A stretch of DNA of 64,000 bases from Nocardia brasiliensis (GTDB taxonomy: Bacteria; Actinomycetota; Actinomycetes; Mycobacteriales; Mycobacteriaceae): NCBI RefSeq assembly GCF_011801125.1, contig NZ_CP046171.1, forward strand, positions 7,874,001 through 7,938,000, written 5' to 3'. The notes under the pieces are model-generated. The model had not been told where the DNA came from. It searched no databases and saw only the letters and a list, made by a program, of their open reading frames with translations. Of this stretch, positions 35,090 through 44,136 are shown piece after piece (within the stretch, counting starts at the first letter, position 1; every line of letters begins with the position of its first letter). The translations under genes and the position numbers were made by a program.

Positions 35090-35120
35090 GCTGCGAGTTT
35101 ACCGCGAGAGCGGTATGTAA

Positions 35121-37139
35121 CTACCAGATGCGGACGCGGGATTCGGGGGGCAGGTAGAGGGCGTCCTCGGGGGTTACGTCGAAGGCTTCGTGGAAGCTGT
35201 CGATGTTGCGGACGACCGCGTTGCAGCGGAACTCGGGCGGGGAGTGCGGGTCGACGGTGAGGCGGCGGATGGCCTCCTCGGCACGGGCCTTGGTGCGCCA
35301 CACCTGAGCCCAGCCGTAGAAGACGCGCTGCAGACCGGTGAGACCGTCGATCACCGGGGCCTCGGCGCCGTCGAGTGAGATCTTGTAGGCCTGCAGCGCG
35401 ATGGACAGGCCGCCGAGATCGCCGATGTTCTCGCCGATGGTGAATTCGCCGTTCACGGTGTGCTCGTCGGACAGGTCCTTGGGCGAGAGCACGTTGTACT
35501 GCTCGATCAAAGCCTTTGTCCGCTTACCGAATTCGGCGCGATCCTCGTCGGTCCACCAGTCGACCATGTTGCCGTCGCCGTCGTACTTGGCGCCCTGATC
35601 GTCGAACCCGTGCCCGATCTCGTGGCCGATCACCGCGCCGATGCCACCGTAGTTGGCGGCGTCGTCGGCGTTCATGTCGAAAAACGGCGGCTGCAGGATC
35701 GCGGCGGGGAAGACGATCTCGTTCATGCCCGGGTTGTAGTAGGCGTTCACCGTCTGCGGCGTCATGAACCACTCGTCGCGATCGACCGGGCCGCCGAGCT
35801 TGTTCAGGTCACGGTCGTGATCGGCGGCGTACCCGTTGCGGTAGTTGCCGACCAGGTCGGCGGGGTCGATGCGGACGTCGGAGTAGTCGCGCCACTTGTC
35901 CGGGTAGCCGATCTTCGGGGTGAACTTCTCCAGCTTGGCCAGCGCGGCCGCCCTGGTATCGGCGCCCATCCAGTCCAGCTGGGCGATGTTGCGCCGGTAG
36001 GCCTCCCGCAGGTTGGCGACCAATTCCACCATCCTGGCCTTGGCCTCTGGCGGAAAGTGCTCGGCCACATACAGTTTGCCGACCGCCTCGCCGAGCAGGT
36101 CCTGCACCAGCGCGACGCCGCGCTTCCACCGGTCCCGGATCTCCTCGGCACCGGTGAGGGTGCGCCCGTAGAAGGCGAAGTTCTCCGCGACCAGGGCGTC
36201 GGTGAGATACGGTGCGCGCGCCCGCAATACCCGCCACGCCGCCCAGGCCTGCCAATCCGCCACCGACTCGGCCGACCACACCTGCGCGAAGGTGCGCAGG
36301 TAATCCGGTTGCCGGACAACGACTTCGGCGAATGCCTCGGGGCCGGACGCGCTGACGTGCTCGGTCAGCGCCGAAGTCCATGCCGCCCAGTCGAACTCGG
36401 GATGCTCGGCCACCAGTGCGGCGAAGGTCGTCAGGTTGTAGCTGCGCTCGGCGTCGCGGCGGCGCACCACGTCCCAGTGCCCGGCGGCGAGCTTGCGTTC
36501 CAGCTCGAACACCCGCTGCCCGACGGTGTCCAGCTCCCGCGGCAGCAGGTCGGCGATGCGCGGGTCGGTCGCGGCGATGGCGAACATGCGCCCTACGTGC
36601 GCGATGTAGGCGGTCCGGATCTCGGCGTGCTCGTCCTGCCGGTAGTACGACTCGTCGGGCAGGCCGAGGCCGGACTGGGTGAGGTGCATCAGGTAGCGGG
36701 CGGAGTTCTTGTCATCGGTGTCGACGTAGCACCCGACGGCGCCGCCGACGCCGGTGCGCTGCAACCGGCCGAGCAGGGCCGCGAACGCGCCGCGGTCGGC
36801 GACGTCGTTGATCGCGGCGAGCTCGGCGGAGATCGGGGCGAGACCCGCGGCGGCGACCGTCTCGGTGTCCATGAAGCTGGTGAACAGGTCGCCGATCTTG
36901 CGCGCGTCGCTACCCGGCTCGGCGGCCGCGGCGGAGGCCCGCTCGATGATCGCCTGTACGTCGCGCTCAGCCTGGTCGTACAGCGTGCGGAAGGCGCCGT
37001 CCACCGCACGGTCGGCGGGGATCTCGTAGTCGTCCAGCCATTTGCCGTTGACATGCGCGAACAGGTCGTCCTGCACCCGTACGCCCTGGTCACGATAGGA
37101 CAGATCAATGCCGGAGGGACTGGTCAGCTCGGAAGTCAC
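35121..37139 (-). CDS. M13 family zinc metallopeptidase (neprilysin/PepO-like)
   Basis: 672 aa. The zinc motif HEIGH lies in GAVIGHEIGHGFDDQGAKYD and the third ligand in GENIGDLGGLSIAL (ENxxxD). The substrate-binding NAYYNPGMNEIVFPAAILQPPFF stretch precedes it. The protein ends in VRIW, a variant of the family CxxW tail. No signal peptide or membrane anchor is visible, so it is probably cytoplasmic or exported by an unknown route. M13 enzymes cleave short peptides; in mycobacteria Zmp1 is the relative. GTG 37139 is used, with GGA 5 nt upstream; GTG 37157 is the alternative. It stands alone. Confidence 0.93.
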   Translation of the reverse strand: MTSELTSPSGIDLSYRDQGVRVQDDLFAHVNGKWLDDYEIPADRAVDGAFRTLYDQAERDVQAIIERASAAAAEPGSDARKIGDLFTSFMDTETVAAAGLAPISAELAAINDVADRGAFAALLGRLQRTGVGGAVGCYVDTDDKNSARYLMHLTQSGLGLPDESYYRQDEHAEIRTAYIAHVGRMFAIAATDPRIADLLPRELDTVGQRVFELERKLAAGHWDVVRRRDAERSYNLTTFAALVAEHPEFDWAAWTSALTEHVSASGPEAFAEVVVRQPDYLRTFAQVWSAESVADWQAWAAWRVLRARAPYLTDALVAENFAFYGRTLTGAEEIRDRWKRGVALVQDLLGEAVGKLYVAEHFPPEAKARMVELVANLREAYRRNIAQLDWMGADTRAAALAKLEKFTPKIGYPDKWRDYSDVRIDPADLVGNYRNGYAADHDRDLNKLGGPVDRDEWFMTPQTVNAYYNPGMNEIVFPAAILQPPFFDMNADDAANYGGIGAVIGHEIGHGFDDQGAKYDGDGNMVDWWTDEDRAEFGKRTKALIEQYNVLSPKDLSDEHTVNGEFTIGENIGDLGGLSIALQAYKISLDGAEAPVIDGLTGLQRVFYGWAQVWRTKARAEEAIRRLTVDPHSPPEFRCNAVVRNIDSFHEAFDVTPEDALYLPPESRVRIW

Positions 37140-37262
37140 GCTGTCCAGTATGCCCACCGCGGGCGCGGGCGTCCGGTGCCGAAGCGACCCGTCCTGCCGA
37201 GGGTGCGCTCCGAATCATCAGCAAGATCAACTCGTCCGCATTCGAGAGTGGAGGTCCGTGCC

Positions 37263-37811
37263 GTGCAGGATTCGTCTCGCGGTGGCTTACGTTGCCGGAT
37301 GGTGCTGTCCGTCGCCGGAGTGGCGATGCTGGGTGGTGTCGTGGCCGCGGGACCGGCCGCGGCGGACTGGCCCGCGCCCGGGAAGGGTTTTCGCATTGCC
37401 AGCGTGGGGATTTCCGGTCAGTGCGTGGCCGCGGTGGGCGAGGTGGTGGGGCTGCAGCCGTGCACGCAGCCGGTCAGCGCTGAGCAGACCTGGTGGGCGA
37501 TCGACGGCGCGTACGCCTCGCGACTGCGAAACGCGGCGACCGGCCGCTGCGTGCTGAGCGACAACGGCTTCCGAAACGTCGAGTGCGGCAGTGCGCCGCA
37601 GTGGCGGTATGTCCTGGTGAACGGGTATGTGGACCGGGCCGTGATCCACCTGAGGCAGAGCGGTCGCGGTGCGCTCACCTGCTGGCAGGCGTTCACCGGA
37701 TCGAGCGGTGCTGTCTTGTCCGGCGGGATCCGGCCTGCCTCGGCATGCGACTCGATCAAGGGCGATCAGCTCCCCACGCTCAACATGTGGACCCTGACCT
37801 CCGTCTCCTGA
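37263..37811 (+). CDS. secreted protein with a ricin-type beta-trefoil-like domain
   Basis: 182 aa. An N-terminal signal peptide (LSVAGVAMLGGVVAAGPAAADW) is followed by a single domain with trefoil-like features: repeated loops with Cys pairs (ISGQCVAAVGEVVGLQPC, ATGRCVLSDNGFRNVEC) and QxW-like ends (EQTWWAI, PQWRYVL). Such domains usually bind carbohydrate; the ligand and even the fold are inferred here. No catalytic motif is present. GTG 37263 is chosen because GGAGG lies 8 nt upstream. It is divergent from the M13 peptidase gene across a 123-nt gap. Confidence 0.7.
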   Translation: MQDSSRGGLRCRMVLSVAGVAMLGGVVAAGPAAADWPAPGKGFRIASVGISGQCVAAVGEVVGLQPCTQPVSAEQTWWAIDGAYASRLRNAATGRCVLSDNGFRNVECGSAPQWRYVLVNGYVDRAVIHLRQSGRGALTCWQAFTGSSGAVLSGGIRPASACDSIKGDQLPTLNMWTLTSVS

Positions 37812-37873
37812 GGATATGCACCCGTGGTCGGCGATAGTCATCGACGAACTGTCGCCTTGTGCCCGCGCGCGGG

Positions 37874-38254
37874 TCAGACGGTAGACGCGACGCGGTCGAA
37901 TTCGCCGTCGTGCGCACCGAGCAGGAAGGCATCCCATTCAGCGGGGGTGTAGGTGAGCACGGTGTCGCCGTGCCGCAAGGTGGTGTGGCCATCGGCGGCG
38001 GTGTCGGCGACCAGCGAACCCTCCGTTCGCCTTCCGGCGCGCAAAGCGTCGAGGAACGCGGTCCAGTCGAGCGCGGTGACGGTGATGACGGGTTCGTCGG
38101 CGGGGCGATTGGCCGGATCCCGGCGGTATTTGCTGTCCCGGACGAGCACCGCGGTGCCGTCGAACCGGACCTCGACACACTGGTTGCCGTTGTTCGACCG
38201 GGTCGAGGTGAACCAGCCGGTGGAAACTGACCGGTGGGTAGAGGTGGTGGCCAT
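37874..38254 (-). CDS. tandem DUF397 protein (BldB/WhiJ-system partner type)
   Basis: 126 aa containing two DUF397 units: WFTSTRSNNGNQCVEVRFDGTAVLVRDSKYRRDP, then DWTAFLDALRAG, and a degenerate second unit (GSLVADTAADGHTTLRHGDTVLTYTPAEWDAFLLGAHDGEFD). DUF397 proteins are small partners of Scr1/WhiJ-like XRE regulators in Streptomyces and relatives and are thought to modulate them. Here the regulator gene lies 10 nt upstream on the same strand, giving the classic pair. ATG 38254 gives the best alignment with the first unit. The duplication within one protein is less common than a single unit. Confidence 0.87.
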   Translation of the reverse strand: MATTSTHRSVSTGWFTSTRSNNGNQCVEVRFDGTAVLVRDSKYRRDPANRPADEPVITVTALDWTAFLDALRAGRRTEGSLVADTAADGHTTLRHGDTVLTYTPAEWDAFLLGAHDGEFDRVASTV

Positions 38255-38264
38255 GGGCAGGATT

Positions 38265-39116
38265 TTACACGCCGGCATAGGCTCTGATCAGGGTCGATGA
38301 CTCGTCACGGGCCAGCGATTGTTCTTGTGCGCGAACGTAAGCGAAGCTGAGATCGCGGACCAGCTCCGGGTCGTCGACCGCCCCGCCGAACACCGCGCTC
38401 TCGGCCCAGCCGAAGGTCGGCAGCTGCTCGCCCGCGAAATCTATGAGATGAAAACTGGACCCGCCGAGCACCGCGCCCGCGGTCGCGGTGAACGGGATGA
38501 CCCGTACCTCGACGGTGTCGAGCTCGTCGATCAGCTCGGCCAGATGGGTCAGCTGCCCGCGCAATACCTCGGGGCCGCCGGTCTGCTGCAGCAGGGTGCC
38601 CTCGCCGATCACGGCCGTGAGTTCGACCGGATCGGCGCCGCGTAATCGCTGCTGTCTGCGCATCCGAATCGCGACCAGCTGCTCGACCTGCACGGGGCGA
38701 ATCATCACGTCGGCACTGATCAGCGCGCGGGCGTAGTCCTCGGTCTGCAACAGCCCCGGCACCACCAGACTGTCGTAGCTGCGGATGCTCTGCGCGCCGA
38801 ATTCCATGCCGTAGAGCCGCTGCAACTCGGGCCCGATCAGCGCCGACGATCTGGTCCACCAGCCGCGCTGCTTGCTCGCGTCGAGCAGGGCGAGCAATTC
38901 GGCCCGCTCCTCGGCCTCCACCTCGAGCAATTCGAGCACCGGGCCGATGGTGTTGGTGGTCAGTACCCGTCTGCCCTTTTCCACATGTGACCAATTGGCG
39001 GGGGTGAAGCCGACGCGCTTGGCGAAACCCGCCGAATCGAACCCGCGCAATTCGCGCAGCTCCCGCAGCCGAAGCACCAGTTCCCAGCGGGCAACGGTAG
39101 GCGAGACGGGTGCCAT
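38265..39116 (-). CDS. XRE regulator with DUF5753 domain (Scr1/WhiJ type)
   Basis: 283 aa. The N-terminal helix-turn-helix spans about residues 12-65 (LRLRELRELRGFDSAGFAKRVGFTPANWSHVEKGRR). The C-terminal DUF5753 domain runs from about 95 to the end, with GLLQTEDYARAL and RMRRQQRL as its hallmarks. Regulators of this type act with DUF397 partners in development, antibiotic control or possibly toxin-antitoxin-like circuits in Streptomyces. ATG 39116 is used; the frame extends upstream without support. It forms an operon with the tandem DUF397 gene and diverges from an unknown gene at 39252. A dyad, ACTATTG-T-CAATAGT, in the shared promoter region is the likely operator. Confidence 0.9.
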   Translation of the reverse strand: MAPVSPTVARWELVLRLRELRELRGFDSAGFAKRVGFTPANWSHVEKGRRVLTTNTIGPVLELLEVEAEERAELLALLDASKQRGWWTRSSALIGPELQRLYGMEFGAQSIRSYDSLVVPGLLQTEDYARALISADVMIRPVQVEQLVAIRMRRQQRLRGADPVELTAVIGEGTLLQQTGGPEVLRGQLTHLAELIDELDTVEVRVIPFTATAGAVLGGSSFHLIDFAGEQLPTFGWAESAVFGGAVDDPELVRDLSFAYVRAQEQSLARDESSTLIRAYAGV

Positions 39117-39155
39117 GCCTGGCGATCGTACGCGCGGACTCGACACCGGCGTGTG

Positions 39156-39170
39156 ACTATTGTCAATAGT
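39156..39170. promoter_or_regulatory. dyad operator candidate between the Scr1-type regulator and the 39252 gene
   Basis: ACTATTG-T-CAATAGT, a perfect 7-bp dyad around one base and extended imperfectly by GTG/GAC. It lies 40 nt from the regulator start and 82 nt from the divergent start. It stands out as AT-rich in a GC-rich region. Confidence 0.6.
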
Positions 39171-39251
39171 GACGCGCCGCACTATGGTCGGGACGCAGCG
39201 GTCGATTTACTCCCACTTCACGCGATCCACCCGCATCGAGGCAGGTTCGTC

Positions 39252-39752
39252 ATGAGTTTGTCCCGCACCGAGTCCGACGACCATCCGGGCGTTCCGGACT
39301 ACACCGCGATTCAGGACGCGCTCGCCCGCTGCCGCAGCTACCGCAAGGACCACGGCCTCTACGGCATCGTCGATCCGGCACTCGGCCGCATCATGCTCGA
39401 GGTCGGCGCCGTCGGCGCGGTGGTCATGCCCGCCGCGCTGGGCAAACGCGTGCGGACCTCGCTCGTCGAGTCACCCACCGAGTCGCGGCCGGGGCCGATC
39501 ATCGCCCATCCGCGCTCGTCGCGCTGGACGTTTCTGACCGGCCCGACCGACAACTCCTATCTGGACACCGTGCTGTTCGCGGACCTGTTCCGGGTCTGCG
39601 CGTCCGTCGCGCTGCCGGGCAGCCACGTCGTTCTGCCATCGCCCACCGACGAGAACACCGGCTACCGCAGCTGGATCGCGCCGCCCGAGCACGACTTTCG
39701 TCGCGATATGGGCGAGGTGCTCGCCGCGATCCGGGCCTGCGCGAGTGGCTAG
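39252..39752 (+). CDS. unknown protein divergent from the Scr1-type regulator
   Basis: 166 aa, not recognised with confidence. It opens with a short polar stretch, then SYRKDHGLYGIVDPALGRIMLEVGAVGAVVMPAALGKRV and a well-conserved-looking core (GPIIAHPRSSRWTFLTGPTDN). Similar proteins occur, by recall, beside Scr1/DUF397 genes in actinomycetes. No membrane segment, signal peptide or catalytic motif is evident. ATG 39252 has AGGCAGG about 8 nt upstream. The stop codon overlaps that of the converging DUF4190 gene through a shared CTAG. Context suggests a target or third component of the regulator locus. Confidence 0.75.
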   Translation: MSLSRTESDDHPGVPDYTAIQDALARCRSYRKDHGLYGIVDPALGRIMLEVGAVGAVVMPAALGKRVRTSLVESPTESRPGPIIAHPRSSRWTFLTGPTDNSYLDTVLFADLFRVCASVALPGSHVVLPSPTDENTGYRSWIAPPEHDFRRDMGEVLAAIRACASG

Positions 39753-40243
39753 CGCGTTGGGACAGGCTGCGGTGTCAGCGTGATGCTGAACCGATTCTCG
39801 AGCTTCTGGTTCCACTCCCGCTCGCACTGGTCGAGCTTGGCCTGGTCGTTGCCGGCCTTGCTGACACAGTCGATGAAGTCCTTGCCGCCGGAATCGACGA
39901 AGAAGCTGTAGCCGACGACGGCCAGCACGGCCGCGATGATCATGCCGAAGATGCCGAGCACCAGGCCGGTGATGGCCATGCCCGTCCCGCCCGCACGACC
40001 TGACCTGGCCTTGACCGCCGCGATGATGCCGAAGATCAGCGCGAAGACGCCGAACAGGAAGCCACCGACCACGGTCCAGCTGGTGAGCAGCGCGATGATG
40101 CCGAGGACCAGCGCGGTGATCGCGAGACCCTTGCCCTTGGGCGACTCCTGCCAGTACTGACCGGGTTGCTGACCCGGCGGCGGGTATCCGGGCGGCGGAG
40201 GATATTGGCCGTATTGGTCTGGAGGGGGCGGGTATTGCGACAT
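39749..40243 (-). CDS. DUF4190-type membrane protein with Pro/Tyr-rich N-terminus
   Basis: 164 aa. The first 35 residues are repeats of YPPPP/GQYPPPP type, a disordered cytoplasmic region. Two membrane helices follow (LAITALVLGIIALLTSW to FLFGVFALIFGIIAAVKA, and GMAITGLVLGIFGMIIAAVLAVVGYSFFV) with the Gly-rich turn typical of DUF4190. A short extracellular tail has a Cys pair (DFIDCVSKAGNDQAKLDQCE). Actinobacteria encode many such proteins; none has a proven general function. Its stop overlaps the stop of the converging upstream gene. ATG 40243 is followed directly by the repeat region, with GGAGAGGAAATT upstream. Confidence 0.85.
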   Translation of the reverse strand: MSQYPPPPDQYGQYPPPPGYPPPGQQPGQYWQESPKGKGLAITALVLGIIALLTSWTVVGGFLFGVFALIFGIIAAVKARSGRAGGTGMAITGLVLGIFGMIIAAVLAVVGYSFFVDSGGKDFIDCVSKAGNDQAKLDQCEREWNQKLENRFSITLTPQPVPTR

Positions 40244-40371
40244 GAATTTCCTCTCCGGGTGGCGCAGTGATCGCCTACTGATCGACCACGCTACGGGCGA
40301 ACGTTAATAGCTTCGGGTATATCGACACCGGCGCGACAGATGTCGACCGCGCCACACCCCGGCCCGCACGC

Positions 40372-41145
40372 CTACTGCGCGCCCAACCGGGCGTGCATCT
40401 CCCAGACCAGAACCTCCGATGGCCGGTGGGCGCGTACGCGCTGACCACCGGTCCGAGTCAGCCGGACCGCGTCGCCCTCGTCCAGGGTGCCGACCCCTTC
40501 CATCTCCACCTCGCCGCGCGCGACGAACACGTGCAGATACGGCGCGTCGGGCAGGTCGATGACCGAGTCGGCGTCGCCGGACATCCTGGCCACGTGCAAC
40601 GCCGCGTGACTGCTGTTGATGGCGATCGCGGTGCGATCCCGATAGCGCGGCAGGCCCGCCGCCACGGTCACCAAACCGCCGCCGGCCAGCGCGTCATCGA
40701 TCTCCAGCTGCTGGTAGCCCGGGGTCAGCCCCGGCTCGTCCGGTACCACCCACATCTGGACGAAATGCACCGGCTCGTCGTGTTCGGCGCCGTCGAGACG
40801 CCACGAATCGTTCTTCTCCGAATGCAGGATGCCGGTGCCCGCGCTCATCCGCTGGGCCAGACCGGGATAGATGACACCGCTGTGCCCGAGCGAATCCTGG
40901 TGCACCAGACTGCCGCCGAGCACCCAGGTGACGATCTCCATGTCCCGGTGTGGGTGGGTTTCGAAGCCCTGACCGGGCAATACGATGTCTTCGTTGTTGA
41001 CCAGCAGCAGGCCGTGATGGGTGTTGTCGGGATCGTAGTGCTCCCCGAACGAGAAAGAGTGCTTCGAATCCAGCCAGGACACCCGCGTCTTCATGCGGTC
41101 GCCTGCTCGATGGACGTCGATGTGTGGTGTCGTGAGTGTGGACAT
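40372..41145 (-). CDS. pirin family protein (YhhW-like bicupin)
   Basis: 257 aa with two cupin barrels. The metal ligands of the first cupin are visible in GFETHPHRDMEIVTWVLGG and in the later HSEKND; MSAGTGILHSE is the pirin signature. Bacterial relatives such as YhhW show quercetin 2,3-dioxygenase activity, though the natural substrate is not known. ATG 41145 follows GGAGGA with 5-6 nt spacing, which settles the start. It is monocistronic and diverges from a Nudix gene across 260 nt with no obvious operator. Confidence 0.92.
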   Translation of the reverse strand: MSTLTTPHIDVHRAGDRMKTRVSWLDSKHSFSFGEHYDPDNTHHGLLLVNNEDIVLPGQGFETHPHRDMEIVTWVLGGSLVHQDSLGHSGVIYPGLAQRMSAGTGILHSEKNDSWRLDGAEHDEPVHFVQMWVVPDEPGLTPGYQQLEIDDALAGGGLVTVAAGLPRYRDRTAIAINSSHAALHVARMSGDADSVIDLPDAPYLHVFVARGEVEMEGVGTLDEGDAVRLTRTGGQRVRAHRPSEVLVWEMHARLGAQ

Positions 41146-41405
41146 CGCGGTCCTCCTCTCGGGCCCGTGCACCGATCACCTTTCAGGGTAGGAGCACTTC
41201 CGTGGCGGTACTCCACATTCCTAGTAAATTGTCCTGCACTCGGCATTTTACGCGAGCGACCAGCGGGTGAACGCCAGGCGAGCAGCACCGACCGGCCCGC
41301 GCGAACGGCGGGCAGCACCACCGCCGCCGCACCCGCCACGCCGGACCGTTTCCGAGCTGGATTCGTAACATGTTGTGCCGCAACGAAACCGGAGGTGAGT
41401 TCGCG

Positions 41406-41864
41406 ATGCGACCCGATACGCTCGCCAGTCTCGAGCAGCAGCTCCGCGCTCAGGCCCGCCGCGACGGCATCGCACACTTCGTCGTCGGCGTCGCGGTGTT
41501 CCGCGACGGCAAACTTCTGGTGGTGCGCCGGGTGCCCGACGACTATCACGGCGGCATGTACGAACTACCCGGTGGCGGCGTGGAATCCGGCGAGAGCTTC
41601 GCCGACTGCGTGCACCGGGAGCTGTTCGAGGAGACCGGCCTTCGGGTGCGCACGATCACCGACTTCCTCGGCGGCTTCGACTACGCGACCCGAACGAAAT
41701 CCAAGGTGCGCAAGTACAGCTTCGTGGTCACGGCCGAACCGGGGGAGGTGGCGCTGGCCCCCGGCGAGCACGACGCGTTCGCCTGGATCGATGCGGGTGC
41801 GCTCGAGCAGCTGCCGATGGCACCCGATATGCGTGCGGCGGTCAGCGCCCTGGTCAACGACTAG
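41406..41864 (+). CDS. Nudix hydrolase
   Basis: 152 aa cytoplasmic pyrophosphohydrolase. The Nudix box is complete, from GGGVESGESFADCV to HRELFEETGL, with the REuxEExGu residues that bind metal. AVFRDGKLLVVRRVPDDYHGGMYELPG leads into it. The substrate could be a nucleotide or nucleotide sugar and cannot be chosen from sequence. ATG 41406 has GGAGGTGA about 7-8 nt upstream. The next gene, an MFS transporter, begins 69 nt downstream with its own -10-like box, so co-transcription is uncertain. Confidence 0.9.
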   Translation: MRPDTLASLEQQLRAQARRDGIAHFVVGVAVFRDGKLLVVRRVPDDYHGGMYELPGGGVESGESFADCVHRELFEETGLRVRTITDFLGGFDYATRTKSKVRKYSFVVTAEPGEVALAPGEHDAFAWIDAGALEQLPMAPDMRAAVSALVND

Positions 41865-41933
41865 ACAGAACCTTGTGACCAGGGCCTTTTCGCTGATTCG
41901 GCGCGGCGGCACCGGACCTATTAACCTCGCGGC

Positions 41934-43295
41934 GTGCCCACTGGTCGCTCCGAGAGCCCCACATCCGCGGCCGGGCGGCCGCTCCCGCTGCGGGTCGCGC
42001 TGCGCGAGAGTCCGGGCGTGTTGCGATTGGCGGTGGTGCGCTTCGCCGGGCAGTTCGGCGAGGGCATGTTCCAGGCCGCCCTCTCAGGGGCGATCCTGTT
42101 CAACCCCGACCGGCAAACCGACCCGCTGGCCATCGCGGCCGGCTTCACGGTGTTGCTGCTGCCCTACTCACTGATCGGGCCGTACGCGGGCGCGCTGCTG
42201 GACCGCTGGGATCGGCGGGCGGTGCTGCTGGTCGCGAACGTACTGCGCGCGGTGTTGATCGGGGCGGTGTGCGCGGGCCTGCTCGCGGGCATCGACGAGA
42301 CGCCGCTGCTGTTGCTTGCCCTGGCGGTGGTGGGGATCAGCCGGTTCGTGCAGTCGGGCGTGTCGGCGGCGCTGCCGCGGGTGCTCGCGCAGGAATGGCT
42401 GGTGCCGATGAATTCGGTGCTCGCCACGGTGGCCTCCGGGTGCGCGGCGCTCGGCGCGTCCGCCTCGGTCGCCGTGATCGGCCTGATCGGGGCCGGTGAT
42501 TTCGGCTCGGCGGTCGCGGTGGCGATCAGCGGTATCGGGTCGGTGCTGAGCGCGCTCTTGGCGGCCGGCTTCGCGCCGCGGGTGCTCGGGCCGGAGCGGG
42601 ACGCGACGGCCGGGCACGACAGCGCGGTGCACGCGATCCTCACCGGGCTGCGCACCGGCGCGACGGCGGTGTGGGAATCGAAGCAGGTCACCACGGCGAT
42701 GCTCGGCATCGGCACGCATCGGATCGTGTTCGGTACCAACACCTTGATCATGGTGCTGGTGCTGCGGCAGACACCGGCGGCGGGTTCGGGCCTTGGCAAC
42801 GGGCTGATCGGCTTCGGCGTGGCCATCGCCGCGACGGCGGCGGGCATGCTGGTGGCAGCGGTCGTCGCGCCGCTGCTGATTCCGCGGCTCGGCCGGCCGC
42901 GCACCGTCGTGCTCGGACTCGTGTCCGCGACGGTGGTGCAGTTGACGCTCGTCTCACCGATCGCCATCGCGGAGGCGGGGACGGCTGCCCAGCACGCGCA
43001 TCGGCTGCTGCTGGTCGGCGCGTTCCTGTTCGGCTTGGCCGGGCAGACGATCAAGCTGGCCGGTGACGCGACGATGCAGATCGATATCGACGACGCCCGC
43101 CGCGGCCAGGTGTTCGCGTTGCAGGACACCGTGTTCAATATCGCGTTCATTATCGCGATCGCCGCCGCGGCCGTGGTTATTCCGGACGATGGACGCTCAC
43201 TGCCGGTGATTGTCGCCGGCGCCGGTATCTATTGCGTGGGCATTGTCGCGATCGTGTGGAATACCCGGCGGCGAACCGATCCGTCGGTCGGCTAG
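41934..43295 (+). CDS. MFS transporter (12-helix)
   Basis: 453 aa with about 12 hydrophobic segments. Motif-A-like GPYAGALLDRWDRRAVLL follows helix 2. FVQSGVSAALPRVLAQEWLVPMNSV and GDATMQIDIDDARRGQVFALQDTVFNIAFI are typical of the MFS_3/enterobactin-exporter-like group. Substrate unknown. GTG 41934 has no Shine-Dalgarno, but a TATTAA box lies about 9 nt upstream, which would fit a leaderless transcript. The gene ends about 100 nt before the converging DUF6802 gene stop. Confidence 0.88.
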   Translation: MPTGRSESPTSAAGRPLPLRVALRESPGVLRLAVVRFAGQFGEGMFQAALSGAILFNPDRQTDPLAIAAGFTVLLLPYSLIGPYAGALLDRWDRRAVLLVANVLRAVLIGAVCAGLLAGIDETPLLLLALAVVGISRFVQSGVSAALPRVLAQEWLVPMNSVLATVASGCAALGASASVAVIGLIGAGDFGSAVAVAISGIGSVLSALLAAGFAPRVLGPERDATAGHDSAVHAILTGLRTGATAVWESKQVTTAMLGIGTHRIVFGTNTLIMVLVLRQTPAAGSGLGNGLIGFGVAIAATAAGMLVAAVVAPLLIPRLGRPRTVVLGLVSATVVQLTLVSPIAIAEAGTAAQHAHRLLLVGAFLFGLAGQTIKLAGDATMQIDIDDARRGQVFALQDTVFNIAFIIAIAAAAVVIPDDGRSLPVIVAGAGIYCVGIVAIVWNTRRRTDPSVG

Positions 43296-43397
43296 TGCCT
43301 CGTCCAGGAAGGTCGGTGCGATTATCGGCGGTCTGGGGCGTCCGCTGGTAAGGCGGAGGAGGAGCCGATACGGAAATACCGCGGCAGGCACGGTATT

Positions 43398-43976
43398 TCA
43401 GGCGATAGTGGGTGCTCGGCCGGGATCACCTCCGGTTCGATTCATCCCGTGGGCGAGATAATCGGGCAGATCCTGGTGACTCGCGTGCGGCAGGTTGTCC
43501 GGCGCGGTGCCCGGTGGCTTGACCTCGGTGTGGATGGCCGGGGGATGGTAGCTCGCCGGACGCATGGCCTCGAGCGGTTGCTCGACCGGGCAGGGGAGCA
43601 CCGCCGAATCCTGCTGTGCACCAGCCGAGTCCGGCTCCGGTGGCACGTCGGCGGCGAAGCCGCCGGTGCGGTGGATCCAGTTGAGCGGCTCGTCACCCGC
43701 GTCGGCGACGGTGCCGGTGACGTGGTGGTTCCAGGTACCGAGGCCGGTGGGGTCGGTATAGAAGTGGTCGAGCACGCCGTCGTCGTTCAGGTCGAGGGCG
43801 GCCACATCGGCGACGCCGAGACCCGCGCTGTCCCATAGGGCATCGTCGACGAGACCGTCACCGTCGAAGTCGAGCCGGACCGCGTCGTGCGGACCGGCCA
43901 GCGACAGATCCGCCTCGCTGGTCCAGACCTGCGGCGGGCCGACGCCGGTACCGAAGACGTACTCGATCTCGTCCAT
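43398..43976 (-). CDS. DUF6802-like protein with calcium-loop-like repeats
   Basis: 192 aa. The middle has two acidic loop repeats, RLDFDGDGLVDDALWDSAG and ALDLNDDGVLDHFYTDPTG, resembling dockerin/FG-GAP calcium loops and separated by about 30 residues. An N-terminal SEADLSLAGPHDAV and a disordered Pro-rich C-terminus flank them. This layout recalls the DUF6802 group of mycobacterial proteins (by memory). No signal peptide is visible. The start is uncertain: ATG 43976 lacks a Shine-Dalgarno and GTG 44024 would add 16 residues. Function unknown. Confidence 0.68.
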   Translation of the reverse strand: MDEIEYVFGTGVGPPQVWTSEADLSLAGPHDAVRLDFDGDGLVDDALWDSAGLGVADVAALDLNDDGVLDHFYTDPTGLGTWNHHVTGTVADAGDEPLNWIHRTGGFAADVPPEPDSAGAQQDSAVLPCPVEQPLEAMRPASYHPPAIHTEVKPPGTAPDNLPHASHQDLPDYLAHGMNRTGGDPGRAPTIA

Positions 43977-44136
43977 ATTTGATTGGACGCACGCGTTCGC
44001 CAATCGGTTCCGATATTTCGCCACAAATAATTTCGTTCGCGAAGTCCAGCATTCCGGCGCGTCGGTCCGGTACGTTGATTTCGCTTCGCCCCGATTCGAC
44101 AGGGAGTCAACGAGTTCGAGAGGGAGTCAACGCGAC

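Noticed and set aside
41055..41075. tRNA-like TTCGAATCC in the pirin gene
   Set aside because: No cloverleaf can be formed around it and it lies in a coding frame. No tRNA was found elsewhere in the window.
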